NCBI RefSeq assembly: GCF_014855495.1
Contig: NZ_JACYFJ010000001.1
Location: 1,054,001-1,118,000, forward strand
Direction of reading: 5' to 3'
From: Euzebyella saccharophila
Lineage (GTDB): Bacteria; Bacteroidota; Bacteroidia; Flavobacteriales; Flavobacteriaceae
Length of the DNA stretch: 64,000 bases
The position numbers and the translations under genes are program-made. Below, piece after piece: positions 24,653 to 33,538 of the stretch. Each line of letters starts with the position of its first letter. Position 1 is the first letter of the stretch. The notes below the pieces were generated by a model. That model was given only the letters and a program-made list of their open reading frames with translations. It had not been told where the DNA came from and made no database searches.

Positions 24653-25486
24653 TTAAAAATTAACCGTTACTCCCAAGGTGCCAGGACCGAAATTCAAATT
24701 CCAGCTGGTTCTTTTGTCTTGGTTGTTGTATTTTTCATTGTATTTTCTGTCGAGATATTTATCAATCGACTCTACCGTTGCCACGCTAATGGCAATGGCA
24801 AAAACGAAGTCACTCAACCAATGTTGTCCGTCCCATATTCGTGAAAGGCCGGGTATGGCTCCAATGGTATAAATACCAGCTTTTGCCCACGGACTTTTAA
24901 ATTGTTTCCCGATAGCGTAGGCATTGGTAAAGGCCATAAGGGCGTGACCCGATGGAAATGAGTGAAAGTTACGGCTCGAATTAAAAGGGTCAAAAGTGTC
25001 TTTTCCTAGTCTGGCAACAGGTCTGGCCCTACCGACCGCCGATTTTAATACCTGTTGCAAAAAGCCCGCAGAGGTCGCCGAAGCAATCAAAAGTACTCCA
25101 GTTCTCCTCAATTTTTCACTTTTGGCAATCAATCCGGTGAGGTATACGCCCGAAGTGACCAAGTAATTGTTTTCCGGACTTCCGTAAAAAGTCCCGTAGG
25201 AGCGAATGACCTCTGGTACCCCTTCTTTTTGCAAACGAATAAAGCGGGAAGTATCATCATCAATTAAATAAACAGCACCGGTACCGGCGACTACCCCTCC
25301 AAATTGGGCCCATTGTTTACCCTGCCAATGAAAAGGTCTGGCATAGGAGTAACCCACACCTTTGAACATGTTTACAAAGTCATATTTAAACATGTCCCAG
25401 CGTTTTTCACTGGGTACTACAATGCTATCTTGGGAAAAAAGATTGGAGGAAATTAACAAAAGAATCAGAAATGTAAACTTTTTCAT
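24653..25486 (-). CDS. PAP2-family phosphatase
   Basis: The start is the ATG at 25486 (MKKFTFLILLLISSNLFSQ), which begins a signal peptide; the longer frame starts with TTG inside the promoter box. The three acid phosphatase motifs are present: KSAVGRARP, FPSGH (in SFPSGHALMAF) and SRIWDGQHWLSD. Several hydrophobic segments surround them, so it may be membrane-attached with the active site in the periplasm, acting on lipid or polyprenyl phosphates. The protein is about 277 residues. Confidence 0.87.
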   Translation of the reverse strand: MKKFTFLILLLISSNLFSQDSIVVPSEKRWDMFKYDFVNMFKGVGYSYARPFHWQGKQWAQFGGVVAGTGAVYLIDDDTSRFIRLQKEGVPEVIRSYGTFYGSPENNYLVTSGVYLTGLIAKSEKLRRTGVLLIASATSAGFLQQVLKSAVGRARPVARLGKDTFDPFNSSRNFHSFPSGHALMAFTNAYAIGKQFKSPWAKAGIYTIGAIPGLSRIWDGQHWLSDFVFAIAISVATVESIDKYLDRKYNEKYNNQDKRTSWNLNFGPGTLGVTVNF

Positions 25487-25492
25487 AGATTG

Positions 25493-25500
25493 CAAAAATA
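25493..25500 (-). promoter_or_regulatory. Promoter -7 box (TATTTTTG) of the PAP2 gene
   Basis: Matches the Bacteroidota TAnnTTTG element. Its last base is only 6 nt before the ATG at 25486, implying a leaderless or nearly leaderless transcript. No clear TTG at -33 is present. Confidence 0.45.
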
Positions 25501-25619
25501 ATAGCTACGCTTGTTTTGAGAAGAATCGGTTTAAAAGAAAACTAACTCATTTGCGAGTGCCGTATATTATAACCCAGTCAATTTAAAGTTATTGTGGTAA
25601 ATATGGCGAAGATGGGTTT

Positions 25620-26522
25620 TTAAAAGTAGATTTTCTGGGCGAGTCGATAGGTGTTGGCATGGGCCTCTACGATGATTTTTATATCAGGGGAATAGCCGCC
25701 GCCCATACTACATTGTACGGGAATTTTGTTGTCAAAGCAAGTTTCAAGAACAAAAGCATCCCTTTTTTTACAACCTTCAAGAGTGAGGCCAAGCGTACCC
25801 AACTTGTCGGACGCCAAAATATCTACTCCAGAAAGGTAAAAAATGAAATCAGGCCGAACTGTATTAATTAGTTGTGGCAATGTGGTTTGCAAGATTTCTA
25901 GGTATTCTACGTCTCCAGTGCCTTTTTTTAACGGGATGTCAAGGTCAGATTTTTCCTTTTTAAAAGGATAATTGCCCTCGCCGTGCATGGAAAAGGTAAA
26001 TACAGAATCATCTCCTTGAAATATTTCCGCTGTGCCGTTTCCCTGGTGAACGTCTAAGTCAACAATCAAAATCTTATCTGCAAAATTCTTGCTTTGTAGG
26101 TAACGGGCCCCAATGGCTTGGTCGTTCAGCATACAGAAAGCTTCGCCTCGGTTACTATAAGCGTGATGGGTACCACCTGCTATATTCATGGAAATGCCAT
26201 TTTTCATTGAAAAATCACAGGCTTTCATGGTACCATCTGCAATGATACGTTCCCGCTCTACGAGGACTTCGTTTAATGGGAAACCTATTTTTCTTGCCTC
26301 ACGGGGTGAAATTTTGATGTTTAATAAATCGTAGAAATACTCCGGATCGTGAACCGCCACTAGGTACTTGTCGTTGGGTATTTCGGGTTCAAAGAAGTTT
26401 TCTAGGCTACAAGTACCTTCATGTAACAGTTGCTTGGGCAACAACTCGTACTTGATCATAGGAAATCGATGACCTTCCGGTAATGGGTGATTATATATCG
26501 GGTGATAGGCAATTTTAAGCAT
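25620..26522 (-). CDS. Histone deacetylase-like (class II/AcuC family) deacetylase
   Basis: 300 residues with the arginase-deacetylase fold signature: GGTHHAY (His119, His120 catalytic), VDLDVHQGNG (zinc ligands Asp157 and His159), and YLSGVDILASDKLG supplying the last Asp ligand. Bacterial members remove acetyl groups from polyamines, small molecules or proteins; the substrate here is unknown. It is divergently arranged with the HPP gene across 163 bp that holds a palindrome. Confidence 0.87.
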   Translation of the reverse strand: MLKIAYHPIYNHPLPEGHRFPMIKYELLPKQLLHEGTCSLENFFEPEIPNDKYLVAVHDPEYFYDLLNIKISPREARKIGFPLNEVLVERERIIADGTMKACDFSMKNGISMNIAGGTHHAYSNRGEAFCMLNDQAIGARYLQSKNFADKILIVDLDVHQGNGTAEIFQGDDSVFTFSMHGEGNYPFKKEKSDLDIPLKKGTGDVEYLEILQTTLPQLINTVRPDFIFYLSGVDILASDKLGTLGLTLEGCKKRDAFVLETCFDNKIPVQCSMGGGYSPDIKIIVEAHANTYRLAQKIYF

Positions 26523-26581
26523 ACGCTAAAGATACGGTCTGCCTTCAGTTATTTCATTTTAACAAATAAATATTAAAAATC

Positions 26582-26603
26582 TACTAAATAGATAGATTTA
26601 GTA
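26582..26603. promoter_or_regulatory. Palindromic candidate operator between the deacetylase and HPP genes
   Basis: Perfect inverted repeat TACTAAAT - 6 nt - ATTTAGTA. Its right arm overlaps the expected -33 region of the HPP promoter at 26624, the position expected for a repressor site. Confidence 0.4.
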
Positions 26604-26623
26604 TGTTATTATGCGGATTCGTT

Positions 26624-26631
26624 TATCTTTG
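26624..26631 (+). promoter_or_regulatory. Promoter -7 box (TATCTTTG) of the HPP gene
   Basis: Exact TAnnTTTG match 54 nt upstream of the ATG at 26686. The -33 region has TTTAG rather than TTTG. Confidence 0.45.
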
Positions 26632-26685
26632 TCCTGATTTTAAGCTAAATTAATGAATACCGCATTCAATTAGAACTGCTAATTT

Positions 26686-27297
26686 ATGAAGTCAGACAAC
26701 CGATTGGGGAAGGCAATTAACCGTAAGGCCCGAATTTCAAGATACATTTTGTACAAAGAGACCCTTATTGACTTTAAAGAGCAATTTTGGTCTTTTCTGG
26801 GGGCATTCGTAGGGATCGGACTTATAGCTTTCATTCAATCTTACTATTTGCCCGACCTTGAAAATGTACTTCTAATAGGTTCGTTTGGTGCTTCTAGTGT
26901 TCTTATTTACGGGGCTGTTCAAAGTCCCTTGGCGCAACCTAGAAATTTAATCGGAGGTCAGGTCATTTCGGCCATTATTGGAGTTACGGTCTATAAATTG
27001 GTGCCCGACCTTATTTGGGTGGCTGCCCCCATGGCCGTGGCAACTTCCATTGTGGTGATGCAAATGACCAAAACCTTGCACCCACCCGGTGGGGCAAGTG
27101 CCTTGATAGCCGTTATCGGAACGGAAAACATTAAATCTCTTGGCTATTTTTACGTTATTTCTCCCGTTTTAATGGGTACGTTGATATTGTTTTTTACGGG
27201 GTTGATTTTCAATAACATGACCCGTAACCGAAGGTATCCTACCAACAGCAGAATGACCAAATACATAAAAGGTAAGTTCGCTAGAAATTACCGGTAA
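26686..27297 (+). CDS. HPP-family membrane protein
   Basis: 203 residues with four or five membrane helices from about residue 35 to 180. The family motif appears as KTLHPPGGASAL, preceded by SPLAQPRNLIGGQ. HPP proteins have been linked to nitrite transport in plastids, but bacterial roles are poorly defined. It is divergent from the deacetylase and convergent with tex, with 12 nt between stops. Confidence 0.85.
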   Translation: MKSDNRLGKAINRKARISRYILYKETLIDFKEQFWSFLGAFVGIGLIAFIQSYYLPDLENVLLIGSFGASSVLIYGAVQSPLAQPRNLIGGQVISAIIGVTVYKLVPDLIWVAAPMAVATSIVVMQMTKTLHPPGGASALIAVIGTENIKSLGYFYVISPVLMGTLILFFTGLIFNNMTRNRRYPTNSRMTKYIKGKFARNYR

Positions 27298-27309
27298 GGC
27301 AAAACACGC

Positions 27310-29442
27310 CTATAGCTCACCTTTATGAAGCTTTAACTGAATTCGTTTTCTAGGAATATCTACTTGCAAAACCTTCACAATAATCTGTTGGTGCAAATGC
27401 ACATGTTCATTTACATCTTTTACAAAAGCATCGGCTAGGTTGGAAACGTGAATAAGTCCGCTCTGTTTGATACCGATATCCACGAAACAACCAAAATTGG
27501 TGATGTTATTGACAATACCTGGCAATAGTTGGCCTTCCCTGAGGTCGTCTATAGTTCTAATGTTCTGGTCAAAAGTAAAAACCTTCGCTTTTTCCCTCAA
27601 GTCCAATCCCGGTTTTTCCAATTCTTTTATAATATCCTGAAGGGTAGGTAAGCCTATCTCAGCGGTGCAGTAGTTTTTGAGAGGGATGCTTTTTAAAACC
27701 TCTTTGTTTCCGATGATTTCCGAAAGGGGCATATTTTTGTCTTTCGCCATTTGCTCCACAATCCCGTAACTTTCCGGGTGCACGGCTGAATCGTCCAAGG
27801 GATTTTTAGCATTTTTGATTCGGAGGAAAGCAGCGCCCTGTTCAAAGGCCTTTTCTCCCAATCTAGCCACTTTTTTAATGTCGGAACGCTTGCCAAAAGA
27901 ACCGTTTGTGTTTCTATGCGCCACAATATTTTCGGCCAATTTGGGACCTATTCCTGAAACATAACTTAAAAGCGGCACACTGGCCGTATTGATATTTACC
28001 CCAACGGAGTTTACGCAGCTCTCCACTGTTCTATCGAGAGAGGTCTGTAGCTTGTTTTGGTCTACATCATGCTGGTATTGCCCAACACCTATGGATTTAG
28101 GGTCTATTTTCACCAACTCTGCCAACGGGTCTGCCAATCTCCTGCCTATGGAAACCGCACCCCGCACGGTAACATCGTATGTGGGAAACTCTTCCCTTGC
28201 AATTTTCGATGCCGAATAAATAGAGGCCCCGGCCTCACTAACGACATAAACTTCTACGGGATTTTTAAAATGAACCCGTTTTACCAAGCGTTCCGTTTCT
28301 CGCGATGCCGTACCGTTACCAATGGCAATGGCCTCGATTTTATAGGCGTCCGCCAACGTACTTATTTTTTTAAGGGCTCCCTTGGTATCATTTTGAGGCG
28401 CATGTGGAAAAATAGTTTCATTGTGCTCCAAATCTCCGGTGGCACTCAAACAGACCACTTTACAGCCGGTCCTAAAACCGGGGTCGATCGCCAGAATTCG
28501 TTTTTCGCCTACCGGAGCTCCCAACAACAACTGTTGCAGGTTTTTGGCAAATACTTTTATGGCGTCATCATCGGCCTCTTCCTTGGCCTTTTTTAGAAGC
28601 TCGTTGGATAGGGAAGGAAACAACAACCGTTTGTAGGCATCTTCAATGGCCATCTGAATTAGTGACGCGCAAGAGTTGCTGGATTTAATTGTTCGTTGCA
28701 CTATTTTGGAAAGGATAAAATCTGTATCCAGTTCTAATTTTAAGCGAATAAATCCTTCGTTTTCTGCCCTGAGGATGGCCAATAATCGATGCGAAGGGCA
28801 ACGGTTGAGCGCTTCGCTCCAATCAAAATAATCCCTGAATTTTTGAGCCCCCTCTTCCTCTTTTTTGGAAGAAACCACTTTGGTAACGAGCATGGCGGAC
28901 CTTTCCAATTGCGAACGGATGAGGTTTCTAATGGAGATTCGCTCATTAAGCCATTCGGCGATGATGTGTCGAGCACCCTCCAAAGCGGCATCCGTATCAG
29001 GGACTTCAGAATTGGTATATTGCTGAGCGGCGGACTCAATATCTCGATGGTTCTGGACCATGATGATTTTCGCCAAAGGCTCCAATCCATTTTTACGAGC
29101 CGTCTCGGCCTTTGTTTTTCGCTTTTTCTTAAAAGGAAGGTAGAGGTCTTCCAGGCTTACCAAATCTTCCGTCTGGGCAATTTTGTTCTTGAGCTCGTCG
29201 GTAAGGGAACCTTGTTCCTCAATGGCTTTAAGAATAGTTTCCTTGCGTTTTTCTAGATTCTCAAATTGTTTTTTGAACTCCACAATTTGTCCGATTTGCA
29301 CTTCGTCTAAATTGCCTGTTTTTTCCTTTCGGTAACGGGAGATAAAAGGGATGGTGCAATCTTCTTCTAGTAAGGATACTGTATTGTTGATACCTTTTTC
29401 GGGAAGCTGTGTATGTTTTAGTAGGTAAGGAAGGAGTTGCAT
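27310..29442 (-). CDS. tex: Tex-family RNA-binding transcription accessory protein
   Basis: 710 residues. Domains in order are Tex N-terminal helices (1-190), central helical and YqgF-like RNase H fold (LAIDPGFRTGCKVV near 320, IAIGNGTASRETERLV), helix-hairpin-helix segments (SVPLLSYVSGIGPKLAENIVAHR) and a C-terminal S1 domain (GQLLPGIVNNITNFGCFVDIG). Tex contacts RNA and the transcription/translation machinery in the cytoplasm. Length is slightly below the common 750-780 residues but no domain is missing. Confidence 0.93.
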   Translation of the reverse strand: MQLLPYLLKHTQLPEKGINNTVSLLEEDCTIPFISRYRKEKTGNLDEVQIGQIVEFKKQFENLEKRKETILKAIEEQGSLTDELKNKIAQTEDLVSLEDLYLPFKKKRKTKAETARKNGLEPLAKIIMVQNHRDIESAAQQYTNSEVPDTDAALEGARHIIAEWLNERISIRNLIRSQLERSAMLVTKVVSSKKEEEGAQKFRDYFDWSEALNRCPSHRLLAILRAENEGFIRLKLELDTDFILSKIVQRTIKSSNSCASLIQMAIEDAYKRLLFPSLSNELLKKAKEEADDDAIKVFAKNLQQLLLGAPVGEKRILAIDPGFRTGCKVVCLSATGDLEHNETIFPHAPQNDTKGALKKISTLADAYKIEAIAIGNGTASRETERLVKRVHFKNPVEVYVVSEAGASIYSASKIAREEFPTYDVTVRGAVSIGRRLADPLAELVKIDPKSIGVGQYQHDVDQNKLQTSLDRTVESCVNSVGVNINTASVPLLSYVSGIGPKLAENIVAHRNTNGSFGKRSDIKKVARLGEKAFEQGAAFLRIKNAKNPLDDSAVHPESYGIVEQMAKDKNMPLSEIIGNKEVLKSIPLKNYCTAEIGLPTLQDIIKELEKPGLDLREKAKVFTFDQNIRTIDDLREGQLLPGIVNNITNFGCFVDIGIKQSGLIHVSNLADAFVKDVNEHVHLHQQIIVKVLQVDIPRKRIQLKLHKGEL

Positions 29443-29468
29443 TTATTAAGATATACATTTTAGCCTAG

Positions 29469-29488
29469 TGAAATAAAACCTTATTTCA
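29469..29488. promoter_or_regulatory. Perfect AT-rich hairpin upstream of tex
   Basis: TGAAATAA - AACC - TTATTTCA, 27 nt ahead of the tex start. It could be an operator or a 5' leader hairpin; no T-run follows in either direction. Confidence 0.3.
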
Positions 29489-29512
29489 TCAGGTCCATTT
29501 AAGTTTGTTTAC

Positions 29513-29536
29513 CTGGTCGAGCGCAGTCGAGACCTA
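29513..29536. repeat. Short palindromic intergenic element
   Basis: The region between metG and tex contains TCGAGCGCAGTCGA flanked by GGTC/GACC. I recall near-identical motifs between genes in many Flavobacteriaceae, consistent with a dispersed repeat. No second copy was noticed in this window. Confidence 0.35.
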
Positions 29537-29619
29537 ATTTATTCAAAAATGGACCAGAGATAGCTAATGGCTACTTTTAACTTCTCGATTACCCTCGACC
29601 TAACACTCAACCGAGGAGA

Positions 29620-31698
29620 TTAATTTATTCCTTCCCCATTACCAACACCGTCTTCATCAGGGTTAACGAATACCAATTTACCTTCTTTGTTTTCGGTCAT
29701 TAAAATCATGCCTTGGCTTTCAACCCCTCGTAAAGGTCTTGGGGCCAAATTGACCAAAACGGTCACTTTTTTGCCAATAATATCCTCGGCTTTAAAGCTT
29801 TCGGCAATACCGGAAACAATGGTCCTTGTGTCAATGCCCGTATCTACCTTTAAAACCAAAAGCTTTTTGGTCTTGGGCATTTTTTCGGCTTCAATAATGG
29901 TGCCTACGCGCATATCCAGTTTGGTGAAATCATCAAAAGTGATGGTGTCTTTTTGCGGGGTTACAACCTTATTTTCGTTCTCGTTCGCTTTTTTGGCAGC
30001 TTCCAATTTGTCCAATTGCTTTTGTATTTCACTGTCTTCAATTTTTCTGAACAACAGTTGGGATTGATTTATTTTATGCTCGGCCGTTAATAGGGTTTCT
30101 TTGGTTGAAACATCGTTCCATGAGGTCTCTTCTGCGCTCGACCCGACAGCCAATATCTCTTTTAATTTTGAAGAAGTAAACGGTAAAAATGGCTCGCTCA
30201 ACACTGCGAGTCCCGCAGCTATTTGTAAAGCCACATACATAATCGTTTTTACCCTTTCCTCGTCTTGCTTAATGACTTTCCAAGGTTCTTCGTCCGCTAG
30301 GTATTTATTCCCTAAGCGCGCCAGGTTCATAAATTCTTGGGCTGCTTCCCTAAAACGGTATCTCTCCAAAGAAGTAGAAATGATTTCCGGGTATTTTTTA
30401 AGGGTATCCAACGTTTCACGGTCTAACTCAGTAAAGTTCGATGGTGCAGGAACCACTCCCTCATAATATTTATTGGTAAGAACCACTACGCGGTTAATGA
30501 AATTACCTAAGATGGCTACCAGTTCATTGTTGTTTCGGGCCTGAAAATCCTTCCACGTAAAATCATTATCCTTGGTTTCAGGAGCATTGGCCGTTAGGGT
30601 ATAACGTAACACATCTTGCATATCCGGGAATTCTTCCAAATATTCATGTAGCCACACTGCCCAATTTTTGGAGGTGGAAAGCTTGTTGCCTTCCAAATTC
30701 AAAAATTCGTTTGCCGGAACATTTTCCGGAAGAATATAGCCTCCGTGCGATTTTAGAATGGCCGGAAAAATGATACAGTGAAAAACGATATTATCCTTCC
30801 CTATAAAATGCACCAATTTGGTGTTTTCGTCTTTCCAGTAGGGCTCCCAGTCTTTACCTTCTCGTTCTGCCCATTCTTTGGTTGAGGAAATATAGCCAAT
30901 TGGGGCATCGAACCAAACGTATAATACCTTGCCTTCTCCGCCTTCTACCGGTACCGGAATACCCCAATCCAAATCTCGGGTAACGGCCCTAGGCTCAAGT
31001 CCGCCATCAATCCAGCTTTTACATTGCCCGTAAACATTGGGTTTCCAGTCGTTTTTATGGCCTTCCAAAATCCATTCCCTTAAAAAACCTTCATAGCGGT
31101 CCAATGGTAAAAACCAGTGTTTGGTTTCCTTAGTAGTTGGAGTACTTCCGGTGATAGTGGATTTTGGATTGATCAAATCCGTTGCGTTCAGGGATGAACC
31201 GCAATTCTCACATTGGTCCCCGTAAGCTTCCTCATGACCACATTTGGGACATGTGCCGATAACAAAACGATCGGCCAAAAATTGTTTGGCTTCCTCGTCA
31301 TATAATTGAGCGGTGGTCTCTTCTATAAAATCACTTTGCTCATAAAGTTTTTTGAAAAATTCCGATGCCGTTTCATGGTGTACATCCGCGGAGGTTCTGG
31401 AGTAATTGTCGAAAGTAATACCGAAGTCTTGAAATGACTTTTTAATGATGGTGTGGTACTTGTCTATAATTTCTTTTGGGGTTACGTCCTCCTTTTTAGC
31501 CTTCATCGAAATAGCTACCCCATGTTCATCACTTCCACAAACAAAAGCCACTTCTTTACCTGTTAATCTTAGGTATCTGGCATAAATATCCGCAGGTACA
31601 TAAACACCTGCCAAGTGACCAATATGAATGGGTCCGTTGGTATAGGGTAGTGCTGCGGTTATTGTATATCGGTTGGGAGTATGATTGTTTTCGGACAT
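29620..31698 (-). CDS. metG: Methionyl-tRNA synthetase
   Basis: The ATG at 31698 ([22 protein letters not shown]) is chosen over the longer frame because a promoter box lies at 31717. The 692-residue class I synthetase has HIGH (25-28), a four-Cys zinc knuckle (Cys150, 153, 163, 166), KLSTS (339-343) as the KMSKS loop, an anticodon-binding helical domain, and a C-terminal EMAP-type tRNA-binding domain ([18 protein letters not shown]). It charges initiator and elongator tRNA-Met. Confidence 0.97.
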   Translation of the reverse strand: MSENNHTPNRYTITAALPYTNGPIHIGHLAGVYVPADIYARYLRLTGKEVAFVCGSDEHGVAISMKAKKEDVTPKEIIDKYHTIIKKSFQDFGITFDNYSRTSADVHHETASEFFKKLYEQSDFIEETTAQLYDEEAKQFLADRFVIGTCPKCGHEEAYGDQCENCGSSLNATDLINPKSTITGSTPTTKETKHWFLPLDRYEGFLREWILEGHKNDWKPNVYGQCKSWIDGGLEPRAVTRDLDWGIPVPVEGGEGKVLYVWFDAPIGYISSTKEWAEREGKDWEPYWKDENTKLVHFIGKDNIVFHCIIFPAILKSHGGYILPENVPANEFLNLEGNKLSTSKNWAVWLHEYLEEFPDMQDVLRYTLTANAPETKDNDFTWKDFQARNNNELVAILGNFINRVVVLTNKYYEGVVPAPSNFTELDRETLDTLKKYPEIISTSLERYRFREAAQEFMNLARLGNKYLADEEPWKVIKQDEERVKTIMYVALQIAAGLAVLSEPFLPFTSSKLKEILAVGSSAEETSWNDVSTKETLLTAEHKINQSQLLFRKIEDSEIQKQLDKLEAAKKANENENKVVTPQKDTITFDDFTKLDMRVGTIIEAEKMPKTKKLLVLKVDTGIDTRTIVSGIAESFKAEDIIGKKVTVLVNLAPRPLRGVESQGMILMTENKEGKLVFVNPDEDGVGNGEGIN

Positions 31699-31716
31699 CA
31701 AAATAAAATTAAGCCA

Positions 31717-31748
31717 CAAAAATACGTTTTTTGAACCGAGGGATACAA
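31717..31748 (-). promoter_or_regulatory. metG promoter
   Basis: TATTTTTG (-7 box, 31717-31724) and TTG (-33, 31746-31748) on the minus strand, 21 nt apart, with the ATG 18 nt downstream. This is a good match to the Bacteroidota sigma-A consensus. Confidence 0.6.
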
Positions 31749-31764
31749 GTAATCTTAAAAAAGC

Positions 31765-31799
31765 AAAACCCTCACACTAATGTTCAGCGAGAGGGTTTT
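31765..31799 (-). terminator. Rho-independent terminator after the DUF1501 gene
   Basis: AAAACCCTC and GAGGGTTTT form a 9-bp stem with a 17-nt loop. On the minus strand it runs into GCTTTTTT, 20 nt past the DUF1501 stop. Confidence 0.8.
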
Positions 31800-31819
31800 A
31801 TAGAATGAAGGGATAACGT

Positions 31820-33529
31820 TTAGGCTACCATAATGGATTTACTCATTTTATGGTCCTGCACTTGTATACGGTATATATATTTGCCTGCTGCCAAATGACC
31901 TGGCATATTTTCCTTTATATTGATTTCGTTGGCACCCGCTGACATGATAGTGTTACGAATAGTACCTACGCTTTGCCCAACAATATTGAACAGTTGAATA
32001 TCAACGTGTGCTGTAACGGGCATTTCTATGTAAATATGGGGCGCGTCATCGGTTGGGTAATACGGTTTGTGTACAATGGCATTTATTTCTGCGCTACTTG
32101 GTACTACGGGACTTTCCGCTTGTCCGTCTGGAGTGGTAGGAATGGTAGGCTCTCCATCGCTGTATGCAATTTCGGGAAAATCGGTTCCACTACAATTAAA
32201 ACCTAAATTGACCGGAGCGTATGGGTGGTCCAATAAATGTTGTTCTACCAGCGGAATAGGTACACAAAGCCATTCTGCCAGTACGGTGGCATATAGGTCT
32301 CTAAAATCCATGGTGTATTCTAGGTTTCCACGCCCATCTGGATTATCCAAGGTGGGGTGTTCCCCAACAAAGGCGCTGCCTTCAAGACCTTTACCAAAGA
32401 AAAGGGTTGGGGCCGCTTTTCCGTGGTCGGTACCATTGGATCCGTTTTCAAAAATACGTCTACCAAACTCCGAGAAGGTCATACTTAATACTTTATCATC
32501 CTGTTGGGTGTACCCAAGGTCTTCGTAAAAGTTATTTATGGCGATGGATAAATTACTCATAAGTCGCTCATGAGCCAATGGTTGATTGCCGTGAGTGTCA
32601 AAACCTCCCATAGAGATCATATACACCTTGGTGCCCAGATTACCTTTGATCAATCGTGCCAAAAGTGCCAACTGACGGGCAAATCCGTTATCTTGATATT
32701 CTACTTGATTTTGTCCTCTGGACCAAGCATCATGTATAATGCCAGAATATTCATAAGTGGTATTGGCTACGCCTCTTAAAAACTTCAATTGGTCACCGTA
32801 CATACAGTCATTGAACAAAGTATCATCTAGACCGTACCGTACACCGGATTCTGCAATTTCTTCCAATTGTTGAACATTGGAGGTTACAAAGGCATAATTG
32901 GTTTCTTCTCCTTGAAAAACCAAGCTTCCAAACTGACCTATTTGAATGGCCGCCGGCGCTGGAGGCGGAGAAATGAGATAGTCTGGATAGGTGTTTTCAA
33001 AATGTCTTCCCATCCAACCGGTATTCAATCCTTTAAACCCCGTTGTTGTTAAATCCGTATTGGCAAAAATATCGGACCCTGTAAAATGCGAAAGGCTTTG
33101 ACCTTCATATCCTACGCCGTGAACTGCTTTGAATTGTCCGGTATCCCACATGGCTTCAATAGATTTCATATAGGAAGGCACTCCAAATTCATCCGTTAGT
33201 TTTAAAACCTTGCTTTCCGGAATATAGATATTGGGCCTGGCATTGGCATATTGGTCATACTGTTCTATGGGGATAACGGTGCTCAATCCATCATTGCCAC
33301 CTGCCAAGCGAATAAGGATTAAAATATTATCCGTTTCGGCGGCTGAAATGGCCGAGGTTAAAGGTGATGGTGCCGATGCCGTTAAAAAATTGGAACCCAG
33401 CATCATAGAGCCTGATCCGGCAATTCCTAAGGCTTGCAAAAATGAACGTCTACTCCAGGTTTTATGTTCTTGGTCGTGGCCCTCATGTTGAAGACCTTTG
33501 TATGGGGAATTATGATGGTTGTCGCACAT
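31820..33529 (-). CDS. DUF1501 protein with Tat signal and T9SS sorting domain
   Basis: 569 residues. A twin-arginine motif SRRSFLQ (26-32) precedes a hydrophobic stretch (ALGIAGSGSMMLGS). The DUF1501 domain (sulfatase-like fold) fills about 60-440, with ILIRLAGGNDGLSTVIP and GGFDTHGNQ. A linker rich in Pro/Thr leads to a type A T9SS sorting domain at about 490-569 (VDIQLFNIVGQSVG, AAGKYIYRIQ). The protein is probably folded in the cytoplasm, exported by Tat, and moved to the surface. It lies 9 nt after the DUF1800 gene, its usual partner. Confidence 0.88.
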   Translation of the reverse strand: MCDNHHNSPYKGLQHEGHDQEHKTWSRRSFLQALGIAGSGSMMLGSNFLTASAPSPLTSAISAAETDNILILIRLAGGNDGLSTVIPIEQYDQYANARPNIYIPESKVLKLTDEFGVPSYMKSIEAMWDTGQFKAVHGVGYEGQSLSHFTGSDIFANTDLTTTGFKGLNTGWMGRHFENTYPDYLISPPPAPAAIQIGQFGSLVFQGEETNYAFVTSNVQQLEEIAESGVRYGLDDTLFNDCMYGDQLKFLRGVANTTYEYSGIIHDAWSRGQNQVEYQDNGFARQLALLARLIKGNLGTKVYMISMGGFDTHGNQPLAHERLMSNLSIAINNFYEDLGYTQQDDKVLSMTFSEFGRRIFENGSNGTDHGKAAPTLFFGKGLEGSAFVGEHPTLDNPDGRGNLEYTMDFRDLYATVLAEWLCVPIPLVEQHLLDHPYAPVNLGFNCSGTDFPEIAYSDGEPTIPTTPDGQAESPVVPSSAEINAIVHKPYYPTDDAPHIYIEMPVTAHVDIQLFNIVGQSVGTIRNTIMSAGANEINIKENMPGHLAAGKYIYRIQVQDHKMSKSIMVA

Positions 33530-33538
33530 AGCTGTAGG

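Noticed and set aside
28057-28596. Plus-strand frames of up to 179 codons opposite tex (also 28789-29256)
   Set aside because: Antisense to conserved Tex domains, with no recognisable family.
32067-32528. Plus-strand frame of 153 codons opposite the DUF1501 gene
   Set aside because: Shadow frame; the minus-strand protein has clear Tat, DUF1501 and sorting-domain features.
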